Positions 6,198 through 6,585 of a stretch of 6,585 nucleotides of DNA are shown here, piece by piece. Source of the DNA: CAYICL01 sp964361885 (lineage in GTDB: Bacteria; Patescibacteriota; Microgenomatia; UBA1400; CG1-02-47-37). Position numbers and translations under genes: made by a program. How positions within the stretch are numbered: the stretch's first letter is position 1; each line of letters begins with the position of its first letter. Below the pieces are notes generated by a model. The model did no database searches and had not been told where the DNA came from. It saw only the letters and a list, made by a program, of their open reading frames with translations. Location: the NCBI GenBank assembly GCA_964361885.1, contig CAYICL010000036.1, forward strand, positions 1-6,585, read 5' to 3'.

Positions 6198-6585
6198 GGC
6201 AGGCAAAAGAGTACGGGGAGTACATGGAGAAGATCGGTTGGAGAGCGGAAAAAGGCGCGTTTATCAAACAACTGCCCTTAATCCCCTTCTCCTTTATTAA
6301 AATTCAAAGACAGGCTTGGCCGTTAGATTTTGAGGCAATCGAGAGATTGGCCAAAAAATACCGGGCGGTTCAAATCAAGATCGAGCCAAGTTTTGGCGAT
6401 AAAACTAACTATCGCCAGTTTGGTTATAAAACGGACAGTTCGCCGCTGCTGCCGACTAAAACCATTTGGCTGGATTTAAGGAAAAATCATAAAGAATTAT
6501 TAAAGTAAATGCATCATAAAACCAGGTAAAACATCCTTAAACACGAAGCGGACGGGCAGTAATTCGAAATTATTCGAGGCGATAA
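6179..6585 (+). pseudogene. Second FemAB-like gene, interrupted by three in-frame TAA codons (partial at window edge)
   Basis: The intact part (6179-6508, 109 residues) aligns with the N-terminal half of the upstream FemAB protein: LRQAKEYGEYMEKIGW matches LQSFEWGEFRKATGV, AVQIKIEPSFGDKTN matches CLMIKMEPNVGSKID, and TKTIWLDLRKNHKELLK matches TKYTFQLDLKETEEKLLK. After the TAA at 6506-6508 the same frame continues MHHKTR, TAA (6527-6529), NILKHEADGQ, TAA (6560-6562), FEIIRGD to the window end. The stops fall where the paralogue has Lys154, Tyr161 and a position next to its Gly170. Family resemblance across all three stops argues that the gene was once longer. Alone, the 109-residue product would lack most of both acyltransferase domains. 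The ATG at 6179 overlaps the upstream gene by 19 bases and no Shine-Dalgarno is seen. It may be a decaying tandem duplicate. Base errors at a sequence end are an equally simple explanation, since all three stops lie within the last 80 bases. Confidence 0.75.
6509..6535 (+). repeat. 27-base direct repeat, copy 2 (inside the interrupted FemAB gene)
   Basis: This is the second copy of the block at 5601-5627. The single base change turns the Tyr codon TAC into the stop TAA at 6527-6529. The copy follows immediately after another TAA at 6506-6508. Confidence 0.85.

Noticed and set aside
6506..6562. Reassignment of TAA to a sense codon, suggested by the three in-frame TAA codons
   Set aside because: The LCP, helicase and first FemAB genes all end at TAA at natural protein ends, and the three TAA positions do not align with one consistent amino acid in the paralogue.
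1..6585. CRISPR arrays, transposases, integrase sites, tRNA or rRNA genes, riboswitches, defence or toxin-antitoxin systems
   Set aside because: Reading both strands, almost every base is assigned to an envelope or helicase gene, and I saw no repeat array, terminal inverted repeats, clover-leaf or relevant protein motif.

Overview
The window is a very gene-dense, moderately AT-rich bacterial segment. About 26 of 6585 bases fall outside inferred coding sequence: 25 bases at 3298-3322 and one base at 5138. Gene content (a GT39 mannosyltransferase-like protein, an uncharacterised polytopic membrane protein, an LCP protein, a short UvrD/PcrA helicase and two FemAB paralogues), together with tight packing, weak Shine-Dalgarno signals and apparently leaderless starts, suggests a Candidate Phyla Radiation (Patescibacteria) genome, perhaps Microgenomates. 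That placement is inference from style and content; no rRNA or other phylogenetic marker is present. TGA and TAA both end genes normally, so the standard code applies.

Layout: (1) 1-343, minus strand, the N-terminal part of a GT39/PMT-type membrane glycosyltransferase, cut by the window edge. (2) 344-2245, plus strand, a 633-residue multi-pass membrane protein that looks like a GT-C-type glycosyltransferase. Its ATG directly abuts the minus-strand ATG in the shared hexamer CATATG. (3) 2227-3297, minus strand, a LytR-CpsA-Psr (LCP) protein, convergent with (2) and overlapping its tail by 19 bases. (4) 3323-5137, plus strand, a compact UvrD/PcrA-type SF1A helicase, divergent from the LCP gene across 25 bases. 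(5) 5139-6197, plus strand, a FemAB-family aminoacyltransferase, one base after the helicase stop. (6) 6179 to the window end, plus strand, a second FemAB-like reading frame that is interrupted by three in-frame TAA codons in its last 80 bases.

Apart from the helicase, the genes fit a cell-envelope theme: lipid-linked sugar transfer in the membrane (1, perhaps 2), attachment of a glycopolymer to the wall (LCP), and addition of amino acids to peptidoglycan stem peptides (FemAB pair). The helicase and the two FemAB genes appear to form one transcription unit.

The most interesting signals are regulatory and evolutionary. Two promoter-like sequences face each other across the zero-length gap at 343/344, and a third sits before the helicase. 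All three are placed so that transcription would begin at or next to the A of the start codon. A 17-base interrupted palindrome covers the LCP start codon. The second FemAB copy shares a 27-base near-identical block with the first, with a stop codon immediately before it and another inside it. I found no mobile element, CRISPR array, RNA gene or clearly new multi-gene system.
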